From Holophagaceae bacterium (GTDB taxonomy: Bacteria; Acidobacteriota; Holophagae; Holophagales; Holophagaceae), in contig JADJVL010000021.1 of NCBI GenBank assembly GCA_016710635.1, forward strand, positions 1-64,000: a stretch of 64,000 bases of DNA, in the 5' to 3' direction. Under the pieces are notes generated by a model, which did not search any database, was not told the origin of the DNA, and was given only the letters and a program-made list of their open reading frames with translations. Shown here piece by piece: positions 18,892-27,772 of the stretch. Both the position numbers and the translations under genes were made by a program. Numbering within the stretch: the stretch's first letter is position 1; each line of letters begins with the position of its first letter.

Positions 18892-19692
18892 CTAGGCTTT
18901 CGGAACGAGGTTCTTGCGCACGCCGCGGAAGCGCTTGCGGCCCAGGTGGCCGCCCAGCGCCAGGCTGCCCAGCAGGCCGACGAAGCCGACGATGGGGAAG
19001 ACGATGTCCTTCCTGGGCGGCGGCTGGGTCCCGACGCTGTGGAGGTAGGCGGCGACCTGGAAGGCTTCTTCCGGGGTCAGGGCCTTCTTCGCGAAGACGT
19101 TCACCATGCTGGGGAAGGCCGGATTCTCGATGGTGGTCGCGAGGTTCTTGCCGTACTTGCCCGGCGCCGCGTTCAGCTGGGGGCCGAGGCGGCCGCCGCC
19201 GAAGGTGCCGGAGCCCGACGCGCTGTGGCAGGAGAGGCAGGCGGGACCGCCACCGGCGAAGCGCAGGCGGCCCTCGAACATGGCCTTGCCCTTCTGCAGG
19301 TCCAGGGGCGTGGGCGGCCGGTCGATGCCCTTGCTGCCCAGCACCTTGCCGCTCTTGGTGAGCTCGTCGATGAGCTTGAGGATGGCGTCCGCTTCGGCGG
19401 CGGTGATGCCCAGCTCGGGCATCTTCACGTTGTTGGCGTCCTTGAGCAGCTGCAGGGCCACGGGATCGCCCTTGTCGATGAAGGAGCCCGGCGCCTGGAT
19501 GAAGGCCAGGGCCCATTCCCGGGGCCGGCGGGTGGTGACGCCCTTGAGGTCGGGACCGGTCTTCACGCCGCCGCCGATGGTGTGGCAGCTCATGCAGCTC
19601 TTGCGGAAGAGCGCCTCACCGTCCTGGGCGGCCAGGCCGGTCCCGGCGGCAAGCGCGAGACACCACGCGGTTCTGCTGAAGGTGCGGAGCAT
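18892..19692 (-). CDS. membrane-anchored diheme cytochrome c at head of nar operon
   Basis: A 266-residue protein with a Sec signal peptide (MLRTFSRTAWCLALAAGTGL), two heme-binding motifs CMSCH (33-37) and CLSCH (152-156) in separate cytochrome c domains, and a C-terminal membrane helix (about 236-255) followed by basic residues, so both hemes face the periplasm. The start at 19692 is set by a GGGAGG site and the signal peptide. It resembles in position and layout the NarC-type cytochrome that accompanies nar genes in Thermus, where it joins the nitrate reductase. Here it could pass electrons between ACIII and NarGHI or another acceptor (inference). Confidence 0.85.
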   Translation of the reverse strand: MLRTFSRTAWCLALAAGTGLAAQDGEALFRKSCMSCHTIGGGVKTGPDLKGVTTRRPREWALAFIQAPGSFIDKGDPVALQLLKDANNVKMPELGITAAEADAILKLIDELTKSGKVLGSKGIDRPPTPLDLQKGKAMFEGRLRFAGGGPACLSCHSASGSGTFGGGRLGPQLNAAPGKYGKNLATTIENPAFPSMVNVFAKKALTPEEAFQVAAYLHSVGTQPPPRKDIVFPIVGFVGLLGSLALGGHLGRKRFRGVRKNLVPKA

Positions 19693-20076
19693 CCGATCCT
19701 CCCGAATTGGCCGCCGGGGCGGTGAAGATTCAAGCCATTCGGTCCCTGGAAGAGACGGGGACCCGCGCCGGGGCTCCTGCAAGCCAATGGGTGCGTTCCG
19801 AGGAAGGTAAACCAGCGGGACGGAGCGTTTCAGTGATTAAGATCACTAGGTCCTAAATAATTTCATGGACGGGCCAAGGCCGCTTCGCCAGCCAGGGCGG
19901 GCCCTGCTCCCCACGGTACGCAATCCAAAACCGACCCGACCGGATCTCGCCGGGGCGGCTTCATGGGGGATTCAAGCCCCTGCAAGGGAAGATGGTTCAC
20001 CCGCTCCCCTTTGATCTCGGTCACGCGTTCTTCGCCCAGAGTGGAAGTCGGATAAGACTTTCGAGGAGGGCGGTCC
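19693..20076. other. divergent intergenic region between nar operon and PLP decarboxylase
   Basis: About 380 bp without a convincing gene. It is expected to contain the promoters of the leftward cytochrome c-nar-act series and of the rightward decarboxylase. Visible elements are the Crp/Fnr-like palindrome at 19833-19846, an AT-rich patch at 19850-19866, and ribosome-binding sites GGGAGG (before 19692, minus) and GAGGAGG (before 20077, plus). No terminator hairpin or repeat seen. Confidence 0.6.
19833..19846. promoter_or_regulatory. Crp/Fnr-family operator-like palindrome
   Basis: GTGAT-TAAG-ATCAC: perfect 5-bp arms with a 4-bp spacer, the spacing used by FNR/DNR-type (TTGAT-N4-ATCAA) and CRP-type regulators. 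It is about 140 bp upstream of the first gene of the nar-act series, a suitable place for anaerobic activation. The outer base is G/C instead of T/A of the FNR consensus, so a CRP/FNR relative rather than FNR itself may bind. No such regulator gene is in the window. Confidence 0.55.
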
Positions 20077-21895
20077 ATGAGCTTGCCGATGGAGGTCGAC
20101 CCCCGCGCCCTTTTCCTAGGACCCCAGGGGCAGAACGCGGAGATGCTGGAGCGGGCCTTCGTCGAGGTCCTGCGGGACCACGTCTACTGGCGGCGCGGTC
20201 TCTGCCCCGACGACCCCGACGCGGTGGATCCCTTCCTGCAGTCCCAGGCGGGCTTCCTGAACACCCAGACGACCTTCGCCGCCGCCCTTCGCAGGCTCCT
20301 GTCCCGCATGAAGGGCTCGGTGCCTTCGCATTCGCCCCGGTATCTCGGCCACATGACCGGGGACACGCTGCTGCCGGCCCAGGTGGGCTTCCTGGCGGCC
20401 ATGCTCTACAACCCCAACAACGTGGCGGCGGAAGGCAGTCCCGTCACCAGCCAGCTCGAAGTGGAGGTCGCCCAGGACCTGGCGAAGCTCCTGGGCTTCG
20501 ATCCCGGGAAGTCCTGGGGGCCATCTCTGCTCCGGCGGCACCGTGGCGAACATCGAGGCGCTCTGGATCCTGCGCAACCTGGCGCTGGTACCCCTGCGGC
20601 TTCCCCGCAGCGGCGCCCCCGCCTCGCTCCGGGACGCGGGCGGCAATCCGGTCCACGGCCTTCCCCCTGAGAAGCTGCTGGGGCGCCTTCGGACCGAGGA
20701 CCTCCTCGAACTGCACCGCACCCTGCCCCCCGGCCCAGGCGCCGTGCGCAAGGGCGGCGCCTTCCGGGTGCTGGCCCCCGCCACCGCCCACTACTCCTGG
20801 CAGAAGGCCGCCAACCTCCTGGGCCTCGGCGAGGACCGCCTGGAGGCCATCGCGGTGGATTCCGAGCTGCGCCTCGACCTCGGCGCCCTGGAGGCCCGGC
20901 TCGAAGAGCTCGCCGCCGAAGGCCAGCCCGTGCTCGCGGTCGTGGGCGTCGTGGGCACCACCGAAGGCGGCGGCGTGGACCCGGTGGACGGGATCCTCGA
21001 AATCCGGCGCCGCCATGCGGAGCGCCATGGCCGCTGGTTCTTCGTCCATCTCGATGCGGCCTACGGCGGCTACGCCCGCTCGATGTTCCTGCGGCGGGAC
21101 GGCAGCTTCCGCGACCTGGCGGAGATGCAGGGCGCCCTCGCCCTCCGCGCCGGCCTGCACGATGCCATGGCCGCGGTCCCCGGTGCCGATTCGGTGACGG
21201 TGGATCCCCACAAGCTGGGCTTCATCCCCTATCCGGCGGGCGCCCTCATCCTGAAAGACGGGGAGATGCGCTGCCTGACGACCCACAAGGCCGCCTATCT
21301 CAATGCGGAGGCCGGCAACGACCACCTCGGCAGCCACATCCTGGAAGGCAGCAAGCCTGGGGCCGCCGCCGCCGCCGTGTGGCTGGCCCACCGCACCGTG
21401 CCCCTCGACGAGCGCGGCTACGGCGCCATCCTCCAGGACTCCTTCCGGTCCAGCCGCGGCATGGCGGAGCTCCTGGACAACCGCCTCTTCGGCGACTACG
21501 TCTGCCGGGTCTTCGAGACGCCGGACCTGGACGTGCTGCTCTACGCGTTTGGCCACACGGAGCCCTCGACCCTCCACCGGGTGAACGCCCTCAACGAAAT
21601 GGTGCTCTCCCAGTTCCCGCCGAACCTTTCCGGCGGCTTCGCCCTCGCCTCCACCGTGCTCACCCGCACGGTCCACGGCCTCGCCCCGGTGCCCTTCCTG
21701 CGGCGGCTGGGCGTCCCCCCCAAGGCCTGGCGCGCCGGCTCCGAGCTGCTGGTGCTCCGCAGCGTGATGATGACGCCCTTCGTGGAGGACCCGGAGGTCA
21801 AGGCCTTCTACCGCGCCGAACTGGTCAAGGCCCTGGAAGGCCTGCTGGGTCCGAGCCAGCCTGCGCTGGCGGCGGGGAAGGGCGGCGGCCGGTGA
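20077..21895 (+). pseudogene. PLP-dependent amino-acid decarboxylase, frameshifted
   Basis: Group II pyridoxal-phosphate decarboxylase family (glutamate/tyrosine/aromatic amino acid decarboxylase-like). The N-terminal frame runs from 20077 to about 20518 with SPRYLGHMTGDTLLPAQVGF; the family motif then continues one frame over as GHLCSGGTVANIEAL. Later motifs are HLDAAYGGYARSMF and the PLP lysine in VDPHKLGFIPYPAGAL. Removing one G from a run of five near 20516 restores a protein of about 605 residues. All catalytic elements are intact, so the break could be a sequencing error or a recent mutation. Substrate cannot be told from sequence. A good GAGGAGG site precedes the start. Confidence 0.8.
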
Positions 21896-22668
21896 GACGC
21901 GCGTCGAGCCAGATTCCGGCCGAACACGGGAGCTGGGCCTTCCTGCTCCTGCCGACCCTGGTAGCCCTCGCCTTGCAGCCCAGCGCCGCCGGCGGCTGGC
22001 TGACGCTGGCGAGCGTCGCGGCCTTTCTCGGGCGGGTGCCGCTGAAACGGTCCTGGCGGGCGCAGCGGATCCTGCCCGGTGACGGCTTCCTGTTGGCCTG
22101 CGAGGGCCTCGTGGGCGCCGGAGCCCTCGGCCTGGCCCTGGTCAGGATGCCCGCCGCCGCGGTGGCCATTGGGGCGCTTTCCCTGGGACCGGCCGCGGTG
22201 ATCGTAGCCCTGGATCTGCGGGGACGGTCCCGGACTCCGTGGGCGGAAACCCTGTCCATCCTCGCGCCCTGTCTCTTCGGAGGCGCCGTCCTCGCGGCGG
22301 GCGGAGGTTCCTTCCCCCAGGCCGGGCTGCTCGTCACCGCGGCCTTCCTCAGCCTCGCCGTGCCCGTGTCCTACCTCCGCAGCGTCCTGGCCCGCCAGCG
22401 GGAGCGGGCCGAAGCCCCGCCGGTCCTCGTCCTGCTCGCCCACGGTCTCGCCTTCGCCATCGCCTGCGGCCTGTACGCCTTCGCGGGCATCGGCCTGCTC
22501 TGGCCCCTCTGGATGGGAGCGCTGGCGCTGCGCGCGCTGGCGGAACCGCGGCTCTTCACGCGGCTTCCGAACGCCCGCAGCCTGGGCATGCGGGAGGCCG
22601 TCGTCTGCGCGGTGAGTGCCGCCGCCATGATCCTTTCCCTGAAGGGGACCACCTTCCCCGGGCCGTGA
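21892..22668 (+). CDS. YwiC-like membrane protein
   Basis: A 258-residue polytopic protein with a GTG start overlapping the decarboxylase stop (GTGA). The N-terminal motif IPAEHGSWAFLLLP is the hallmark of the YwiC-like family, and about eight hydrophobic helices follow. The family has no proven function, but in Bacillus and others it sits near fnr/narK/nar genes, as it does here, suggesting a role in anaerobic or nitrate metabolism (association only). Confidence 0.85.
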   Translation: MRRASSQIPAEHGSWAFLLLPTLVALALQPSAAGGWLTLASVAAFLGRVPLKRSWRAQRILPGDGFLLACEGLVGAGALGLALVRMPAAAVAIGALSLGPAAVIVALDLRGRSRTPWAETLSILAPCLFGGAVLAAGGGSFPQAGLLVTAAFLSLAVPVSYLRSVLARQRERAEAPPVLVLLAHGLAFAIACGLYAFAGIGLLWPLWMGALALRALAEPRLFTRLPNARSLGMREAVVCAVSAAAMILSLKGTTFPGP

Positions 22669-22703
22669 GTCCGGTCACAGGACCACGGCCCTACCCTCAT
22701 CCA

Positions 22704-22724
22704 CCTCGTATACTTTTAATTCAG
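22704..22724. promoter_or_regulatory. possible Rrf2 operator upstream of the regulator gene
   Basis: CCTCGTATA-CTTTT-AATTCAGG. This 21-22 bp stretch lies 17 bp before the Rrf2 start codon and matches the palindrome in front of the narK-type gene (28058-28078) at 14 of 21 positions, including the CTTTTAA core and the outer CC/GG. It is a weaker palindrome by itself. Autoregulation by the Rrf2 protein is the simplest reading, but it is unproven. Confidence 0.35.
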
Positions 22725-22740
22725 GACCGAAGGAACCTAA

Positions 22741-23190
22741 ATGCTTTTCACCGTCGCGACCGGCTATGCGCTCCAGGCCCTGGCCCACATGCCGGAGGAC
22801 GGCAGCTTCATGATGGCGAAAGACCTCGCGGGACAGCTGCACCTGCCGGCGCCCTACCTGGCCAAGATCCTCCAGAACCTCGCCCGGGCCGAGATCCTCG
22901 AGTCCGTGCGCGGTCCCAAGGGCGGCTTCCGCCTCACCCGGCCGGCCCATCGCGTGAGCGTCGGCGAAGTGCTGGCGGCGGTGGAGGGCACCGGCTCCCT
23001 CGACCGCTGCATCATGGGCTTCCCGGCCTGCGACTGCGACAATCCGTGCCCGATGCACGATGCCTGGACGGCGGTGAAGGCGCACGTGGAAACCTCCATG
23101 ACCTCCACCACCTTGCGGGACCTGCAGCTGACGAAGGTGCGGCGGTCCCTGCTGCTGTCCCCCGCCGCGGTGAAGCGGGCCAAGGGCTGA
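22741..23190 (+). CDS. Rrf2-family transcriptional regulator with Cys cluster
   Basis: A 149-residue winged-helix regulator. The recognition helix region LPAPYLAKILQNLARAEILESVRGPKGGF is typical of Rrf2 proteins (read in two halves, LPAPYLAKILQNLA and ESVRGPKGGF). Cys90, Cys97, Cys99 and Cys103 (CIMGFPACDCDNPCPMH) could bind an Fe-S cluster as in IscR/NsrR; spacing differs from classic IscR, so the cluster type is open. Placed between YwiC and the second Mo-enzyme operon, it is a likely NO, nitrite or redox sensor for this locus. Confidence 0.88.
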   Translation: MLFTVATGYALQALAHMPEDGSFMMAKDLAGQLHLPAPYLAKILQNLARAEILESVRGPKGGFRLTRPAHRVSVGEVLAAVEGTGSLDRCIMGFPACDCDNPCPMHDAWTAVKAHVETSMTSTTLRDLQLTKVRRSLLLSPAAVKRAKG

Positions 23191-23218
23191 ACCTTTTTTT
23201 GATTCGATTTCAGAATCC

Positions 23219-23231
23219 AGATTCCTAATCT
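23219..23231. promoter_or_regulatory. small inverted repeat before second Mo-enzyme operon
   Basis: AGATT-CCT-AATCT, with related GATT/AATC elements just upstream (23201-23217), located 27 bp before the first gene of the operon. It may be an operator, perhaps for the adjacent regulator, but it does not match the palindrome at 28058. Confidence 0.3.
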
Positions 23232-23257
23232 ATTGTGAGGATCCTGGAGCAACCCCC

Positions 23258-24373
23258 ATGGCGACCCTCGGCTCCCTCGACCTGCAGGTCCGGCCCCTCT
23301 TCCGGGCCGCGCTCACGACCCTCGCCCTCTGCGGCCTGGTGGCCCTGGGCAGCCGCGGCGGACGGTGGATCGATCCGGCCCTCCTGGGCTACCTCATGGC
23401 CTCGATCTTCGCCATCTTCGGCGTGGCCTACCGCTACTGGGAATGGGTCGAGCGCCCCGCGACCTGGATGTACATGCGGGACTCCCTGCGCATGCTGGCC
23501 TCGCGGCGGGCCCTGGCCGTCCTGCCCAGGCTGGGGCTCCTGGCCCTGGACCAGATCTTCCTCCAGCGCTTCATCGAGAAGCGGTCCCTCAAGCGCTGGG
23601 GCGCCCACGCCCTCATCGCCTGGGGCTGCCTGCTGGCCTTCGCCGTGACCTTCCCCCTGGTCTTCGGCTGGGTCCGCTTCACCAGCGAAGGGCTGAACCA
23701 GGACCGTTATCAGACCTGGCTCTTCGGCCTTCCCGGCGGCACCTTCCCCGTGCACAGCTTCCTGGGCTTCCTGGCCTTCCATGTCCTGGACCTGGCAGCT
23801 GTCATGGTCATCGCGGGCTGCGTCCTCGCCTTCGTCCGCCGCCGGCAGGACGAAGGCGATACGGCCACCCAGCGCTTCGACCTGGACATCGCGCCGCTGC
23901 TCGTCCTGCTGGCGGTCTCCGTGACCGGCATCCTGCTCACCGTGTCGGAAAAGGCCTTCGAGGGGCGGAACTTCCAGACCATCGCCTACCTGCATGAACT
24001 CAGCGTCATCTTCATGCTCCTCAGCCTGCCCTTCGGGAAGCTGTTCCACATCGTCCAGCGGCCGGCCCAGCTGGGCGTCACGATCTACAAGGCGGAAGGG
24101 GAGCGGGAAGGGCGGCAGCCCTGCAAGGCCTGCGGCACGCCGTTCATCCGCGCGAACCAGCGCCGGGACCTGGAAGCCCTGTTCCACCGGCTGGGCCTCG
24201 ACGCCGCCCGCCACTCGGAAGGCGTCCATCACCTGGACCTCTGTCCGCGGTGCAAGCGCCGGCTCCTCGCGGCCTCCCAGAACCGGCGCCTCGGCGGGGC
24301 CTTCGATCCCTTCGCCGCGGTGCCGCTCGAGGTCGAGCCTCTTCTCGACGGACCCTCCGGGAGCCCGCAATGA
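23258..24373 (+). CDS. NarI-like heme b membrane protein with zinc-ribbon tail
   Basis: A 371-residue protein with about five to six membrane helices and a cytoplasmic-type C-terminal domain. His246 and His264 have the 18-residue spacing of the NarI heme pair; His166 and His175 (VHSFLGFLAFH) and His117 are further heme b candidates. The tail has two CxxC pairs (Cys289/292 and Cys329/332: CKAC, CPRC), a likely zinc ribbon, not found in NarI. As the first gene of the operon, it probably acts as the quinol-linked anchor of the Mo-enzyme encoded next. The product name is inference; the operon overlap (ATGA with the next gene) is strong support for a shared complex. Confidence 0.7.
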   Translation: MATLGSLDLQVRPLFRAALTTLALCGLVALGSRGGRWIDPALLGYLMASIFAIFGVAYRYWEWVERPATWMYMRDSLRMLASRRALAVLPRLGLLALDQIFLQRFIEKRSLKRWGAHALIAWGCLLAFAVTFPLVFGWVRFTSEGLNQDRYQTWLFGLPGGTFPVHSFLGFLAFHVLDLAAVMVIAGCVLAFVRRRQDEGDTATQRFDLDIAPLLVLLAVSVTGILLTVSEKAFEGRNFQTIAYLHELSVIFMLLSLPFGKLFHIVQRPAQLGVTIYKAEGEREGRQPCKACGTPFIRANQRRDLEALFHRLGLDAARHSEGVHHLDLCPRCKRRLLAASQNRRLGGAFDPFAAVPLEVEPLLDGPSGSPQ

Positions 24374-26631
24374 GCCGCACCCCCAAGCCCCTGGCGGAAC
24401 TCCGCAAGACCTACGGTCCGCACCTCAATCTCGCGCCCGTCGGCGGCTGGGACGCGGATCCGGAACCGGACCGGCTGGTGAAGACGCACTGCTGCTTCTG
24501 CGGCCAGCAGTGCGGCATCCAGCTGAAAGTGAAGGACGAAAAGGTCATCGGCTTCGAACCCTGGATGGAGTTCCCCTTCAACCAGGGGAAGCTCTGTCCC
24601 AAGGGCGTGAAGCGCTACCTGCAGGGCAACCACCCGGACCGGCTGACGTCCGCCCTCATGCGCACGGACCACGGCTTCGCGGAGGTCGACTGGGAAGCCG
24701 CCATGGCCCGCACAGTGAACGAGATCGAGCGCATCCAGACGGAGCACGGCAAGGACGCCTTCGCGGTGCTGTCCGGGGTGAGCCTGAGCAACGAGAAGAG
24801 CTACCTCGCGGGGAAGTTCGCGCGCCTGGGCCTCGGGACGCGGAACCTGGACTACAACGGGCGCCTCTGCATGGTGAGCGCCGGCGCGGGGAACAAGAAG
24901 GCCTTCGGCGTGGACCGCGCCGCGAACTCCTGGGCCGACATCGAGCTGGCGGACGTGATCTGGGTGTCGGGTTCCAATGTGGCCGAATGCTCGCCGATCA
25001 CCACCGACTACATCTGGCGCGCGCGGGACCGGGGGGCGAAGCTCATCGTGGTGGATCCGCGCATCACGCCCCTGGGCCGGACCGCGGACCTGGTGCTGCC
25101 CCTCCGGCCCGGCTCCGACAGCGCCCTCACCAACGGCATCCTCCATCTGCTCCAGAAGTGGGAGCTTCTGGACCGGGACTTCATCGAGGAGCACACGGCG
25201 GGCTTCGACGCGGCCCTGGAGGCGGTGAAGGATTGCACGCCGGAGTGGACCTCGAAGCTGACGGGCCTGCCGGCGGTGGCCATCGAAAAGGCCGCGCGGA
25301 TGTGGGGGGAGGCGAAGACCAGCTTCCTGCTCCATGCGCGGGGCATCGAGCACCAGAGCAAGGGCGTGGAGAACGTCTGCTCCTGCATCAACATGGTGCT
25401 GGCCACCGGCCGCATCGGCCGGCCGGGCTGCGGCTACGCCACCATCACGGGCCAGGGCAACGGCCAGGGCGGCCGGGAGCACGGCCACAAGTGCGACCAA
25501 TTGCCGGGCAACCGCGACATCGAGAACCCCGAGCACCGGGCCCACATCTGCAAGGTCTGGGGCTGCACGGACGCGGAGCTGCCGGGCAAGGGCCTCACCG
25601 CCCAGGAGATCATGAACGCCATCCACGCCGGTGAGATCAAGGGCCTGCTGTCCCTCTGCTTCAATCCCCTCGTCAGCCTCCCGGATTCCGAATTCACCCG
25701 GGCGGCCCTGGAAAAGCTCGAATTCCACGTGAATCTGGACTTCTTCCTCAGCGAGACCGGCCAGCACGCCGATGTGATCCTGCCCTCGGCCCTGCACGAG
25801 GAGGACGAAGGCACCAGCACCTCCGCCGAAGGCCGCATCATCAAGCTCAACAAGGCGGTGGAGCCCCCCGGCGACGCGCGGGCGGACTGGAAGATCATGG
25901 TGGAGATGGCGAGGCTGCTGGGGAAGGGCAAGTGGTTCGACCACTTCACCTCCCCAAGGGCCATCTTCGAGGAGCTGCGCCACGCGTCGAAGGGCGGCAC
26001 CGCGGACTACTTCGGCGTCACGTACGAGAAGGTCGAAAAGAGCATGGGCATCTTCTGGCCCTGTCCGGACCTGGATCATCCCGGCACGCCGCGGCTCTTC
26101 GAAGGAGGACGGTTCTTCCATCCGGACGGCAAGGCGCGCTTCATCCCGACCCCCTGGCGGCCGCCCATGGAAGTGGTGGACGAGGCCTACCCGATCTGGC
26201 TGACCACGGGGCGCACGGTCTTCCACTACCTCAGTGGAACCCAGACCCGCCGCATCGGCTTTCTCGTGGAGCAGTGCCCCCACCCCTACCTCGAACTGCA
26301 TCCCCGGCTCGCCGACCTCCACGGCATCGAGGAGGGCGACGCGGTGGAGATCACCTCCCGCCGGGGCTCGCTGGTCCTGCCCGCCAAGGTCGTGAAGACC
26401 ATCCGCCCGGATACGGTCTTCATTCCCTACCACTGGCCCGGGGCCCTCAGCGCCAACCGCCTCACCGCCCGCCACCTGGATCCCGTGAGCAAGATCCCCG
26501 AGTTCAAGGTGAGCGCCGTGCGCATCGCCAAGACGACGCCGGACCGCTTCCCCGAGGAGCTGGCGGAGCTCCGGCGCATGGCCTTCGAGGCCCGCACGGA
26601 CCAGCCCGTCCTTCCCGAGCAGGTGCTGTGA
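24370..26631 (+). CDS. molybdopterin oxidoreductase, Nas/Nap/Fdh-type catalytic subunit
   Basis: A 753-residue Mo/W-bisPGD enzyme. The N-terminal [4Fe-4S] ligands are Cys41, Cys44, Cys48 and Cys76 (HCCFCGQQCGI, KLCPKG). The probable Mo ligand is Cys167 in YNGRLCMVSAG, as in assimilatory/periplasmic nitrate reductases and formate dehydrogenases, unlike the Asp of NarG. A C-terminal molydopterin-dinucleotide-binding domain is present (WLTTGRTVFHYLSGTQTRR). There is no Tat signal, so the enzyme is likely cytoplasmic. In the context of narK, mogA and narGHJI, nitrate is the most likely substrate, but formate or another oxo-substrate is not excluded. Confidence 0.85.
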   Translation: MSRTPKPLAELRKTYGPHLNLAPVGGWDADPEPDRLVKTHCCFCGQQCGIQLKVKDEKVIGFEPWMEFPFNQGKLCPKGVKRYLQGNHPDRLTSALMRTDHGFAEVDWEAAMARTVNEIERIQTEHGKDAFAVLSGVSLSNEKSYLAGKFARLGLGTRNLDYNGRLCMVSAGAGNKKAFGVDRAANSWADIELADVIWVSGSNVAECSPITTDYIWRARDRGAKLIVVDPRITPLGRTADLVLPLRPGSDSALTNGILHLLQKWELLDRDFIEEHTAGFDAALEAVKDCTPEWTSKLTGLPAVAIEKAARMWGEAKTSFLLHARGIEHQSKGVENVCSCINMVLATGRIGRPGCGYATITGQGNGQGGREHGHKCDQLPGNRDIENPEHRAHICKVWGCTDAELPGKGLTAQEIMNAIHAGEIKGLLSLCFNPLVSLPDSEFTRAALEKLEFHVNLDFFLSETGQHADVILPSALHEEDEGTSTSAEGRIIKLNKAVEPPGDARADWKIMVEMARLLGKGKWFDHFTSPRAIFEELRHASKGGTADYFGVTYEKVEKSMGIFWPCPDLDHPGTPRLFEGGRFFHPDGKARFIPTPWRPPMEVVDEAYPIWLTTGRTVFHYLSGTQTRRIGFLVEQCPHPYLELHPRLADLHGIEEGDAVEITSRRGSLVLPAKVVKTIRPDTVFIPYHWPGALSANRLTARHLDPVSKIPEFKVSAVRIAKTTPDRFPEELAELRRMAFEARTDQPVLPEQVL

Positions 26632-27212
26632 TGGTCTCGGACGAGTACGGCTTTTTCATCGACCCTCAGCGCTGCATCGGCTGCAAGAGCTGCGTGGGCG
26701 CCTGCGGCGAGTGCGGCACCCACAAGGGCCGGCCCATGATCCACCTGGACGAGCTCGACCGGCTCGAATCGCCCCAGACCACCCCCACGGTCTGCATGCA
26801 CTGCGAGGACCCCATCTGCGCCCAGGTCTGCCCGGCGGACGCCATCAAGCGCAGCGAGGACGGCGTGGTGCACAGTTCCCAGAAGCCCCGCTGCATCGGC
26901 TGCCAGAACTGCGAGCTGAGCTGCCCCTTCGGCGTGCCCATCGTGTTCTCGGGCCTGGAGCAGATGCTCAAGTGCGACCTCTGCTACGACCGCACCAGCG
27001 AAGGGCTGAAGCCCATGTGCGCCACCGTCTGTCCGAGCCAGGCCCTGCTCTACGCCCCCAAGGCCCAGGTGGAGCTGATGCGCCGGGCCAAGCCGGTGCG
27101 GGAATTCCTGGTGGGCTCGCTGCTCGTGAAGACGCGCACCGCGGTCATGCTCCCGGATCCCGAAACGCCCCTCCACCTCGACGCGGCGCTCCTCATCGAA
27201 GGAGGCTTCTGA
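26631..27212 (+). CDS. four-cluster ferredoxin-type electron transfer subunit
   Basis: A 193-residue DMSO-reductase-B/NrfC-like protein with four [4Fe-4S] motifs: CIGCKSCVGAC (Cys15-25), CMHCEDPICAQVC, CIGCQNCELSC and CDLCYDR...CATVC. It should wire the catalytic subunit to the membrane protein or Rieske subunit. No signal peptide, so cytoplasmic like the catalytic subunit. The start overlaps the preceding stop (TGATG), as does the next start, a sign of stoichiometric co-translation. Confidence 0.92.
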   Translation: MVSDEYGFFIDPQRCIGCKSCVGACGECGTHKGRPMIHLDELDRLESPQTTPTVCMHCEDPICAQVCPADAIKRSEDGVVHSSQKPRCIGCQNCELSCPFGVPIVFSGLEQMLKCDLCYDRTSEGLKPMCATVCPSQALLYAPKAQVELMRRAKPVREFLVGSLLVKTRTAVMLPDPETPLHLDAALLIEGGF

Positions 27213-27772
27213 TGGCCCACTGGAAGGACGCCTTCCCCATCGACCTCGCCGAGGAGTCCCGGCATTCCCGCCGCGAGTTCGCCCGCTTCCTGGCCCTGGT
27301 CTCCGCGGGCTTCACCGCCGGCATCGGCTACCTGTGGGCCCGTCGCACGCCCCTGGAAGGCGCCCCGGAATCCGAAGGTGGGGCCGGCCACGACCACGCG
27401 GTGGCCATCTGCGCCGCCTCCGACCTGCGGCCGGGGCAGAGCCGGCTCTTCGCCTTCCGGGATCCCCATGACAAGTGCATCCTCGTGCGCACGCCCCACG
27501 GCGCCCTGAAGGCCTACCGCCAGACCTGCACGCACCTGGGCTGTGCCGTGCGCTGGGACGGCGCGCGGCTGGAATGCCCCTGCCACGTGGGCTTCTTCGA
27601 GGTGGAGCAGGGCTTTCCCGTGCAGGGCCCGCCGTCCCGTCCCCTCGGCGGCATCGCCCTGGAGGTCCGGGAGGATGGCATGGTGTGGGCTCTCGGAGAC
27701 CTGCCCAAGCCCAACGCGACGGGCAGCGTCGCCGCGCTCCCCTGTCCCCGGGAGAAGGGAGGGGCCGCATGA
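27212..27772 (+). CDS. membrane-anchored Rieske [2Fe-2S] protein
   Basis: A 186-residue Rieske protein. Cluster ligands are Cys106 and His108 (CTHLGC) and Cys122 and His125 (CPCH), with Cys111/Cys124 for the stabilising disulfide as in high-potential Rieske proteins. Residues 18-42 (SRREFARFLALVSAGF...) are a twin-arginine signal-anchor, so the cluster domain should be periplasmic. A Rieske subunit joined with a Nas/Nap-like catalytic subunit and an NarI-like protein is not a textbook arrangement; it recalls cytochrome bc-type quinol oxidation. Overlaps neighbours on both sides. Confidence 0.9.
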   Translation: MAHWKDAFPIDLAEESRHSRREFARFLALVSAGFTAGIGYLWARRTPLEGAPESEGGAGHDHAVAICAASDLRPGQSRLFAFRDPHDKCILVRTPHGALKAYRQTCTHLGCAVRWDGARLECPCHVGFFEVEQGFPVQGPPSRPLGGIALEVREDGMVWALGDLPKPNATGSVAALPCPREKGGAA

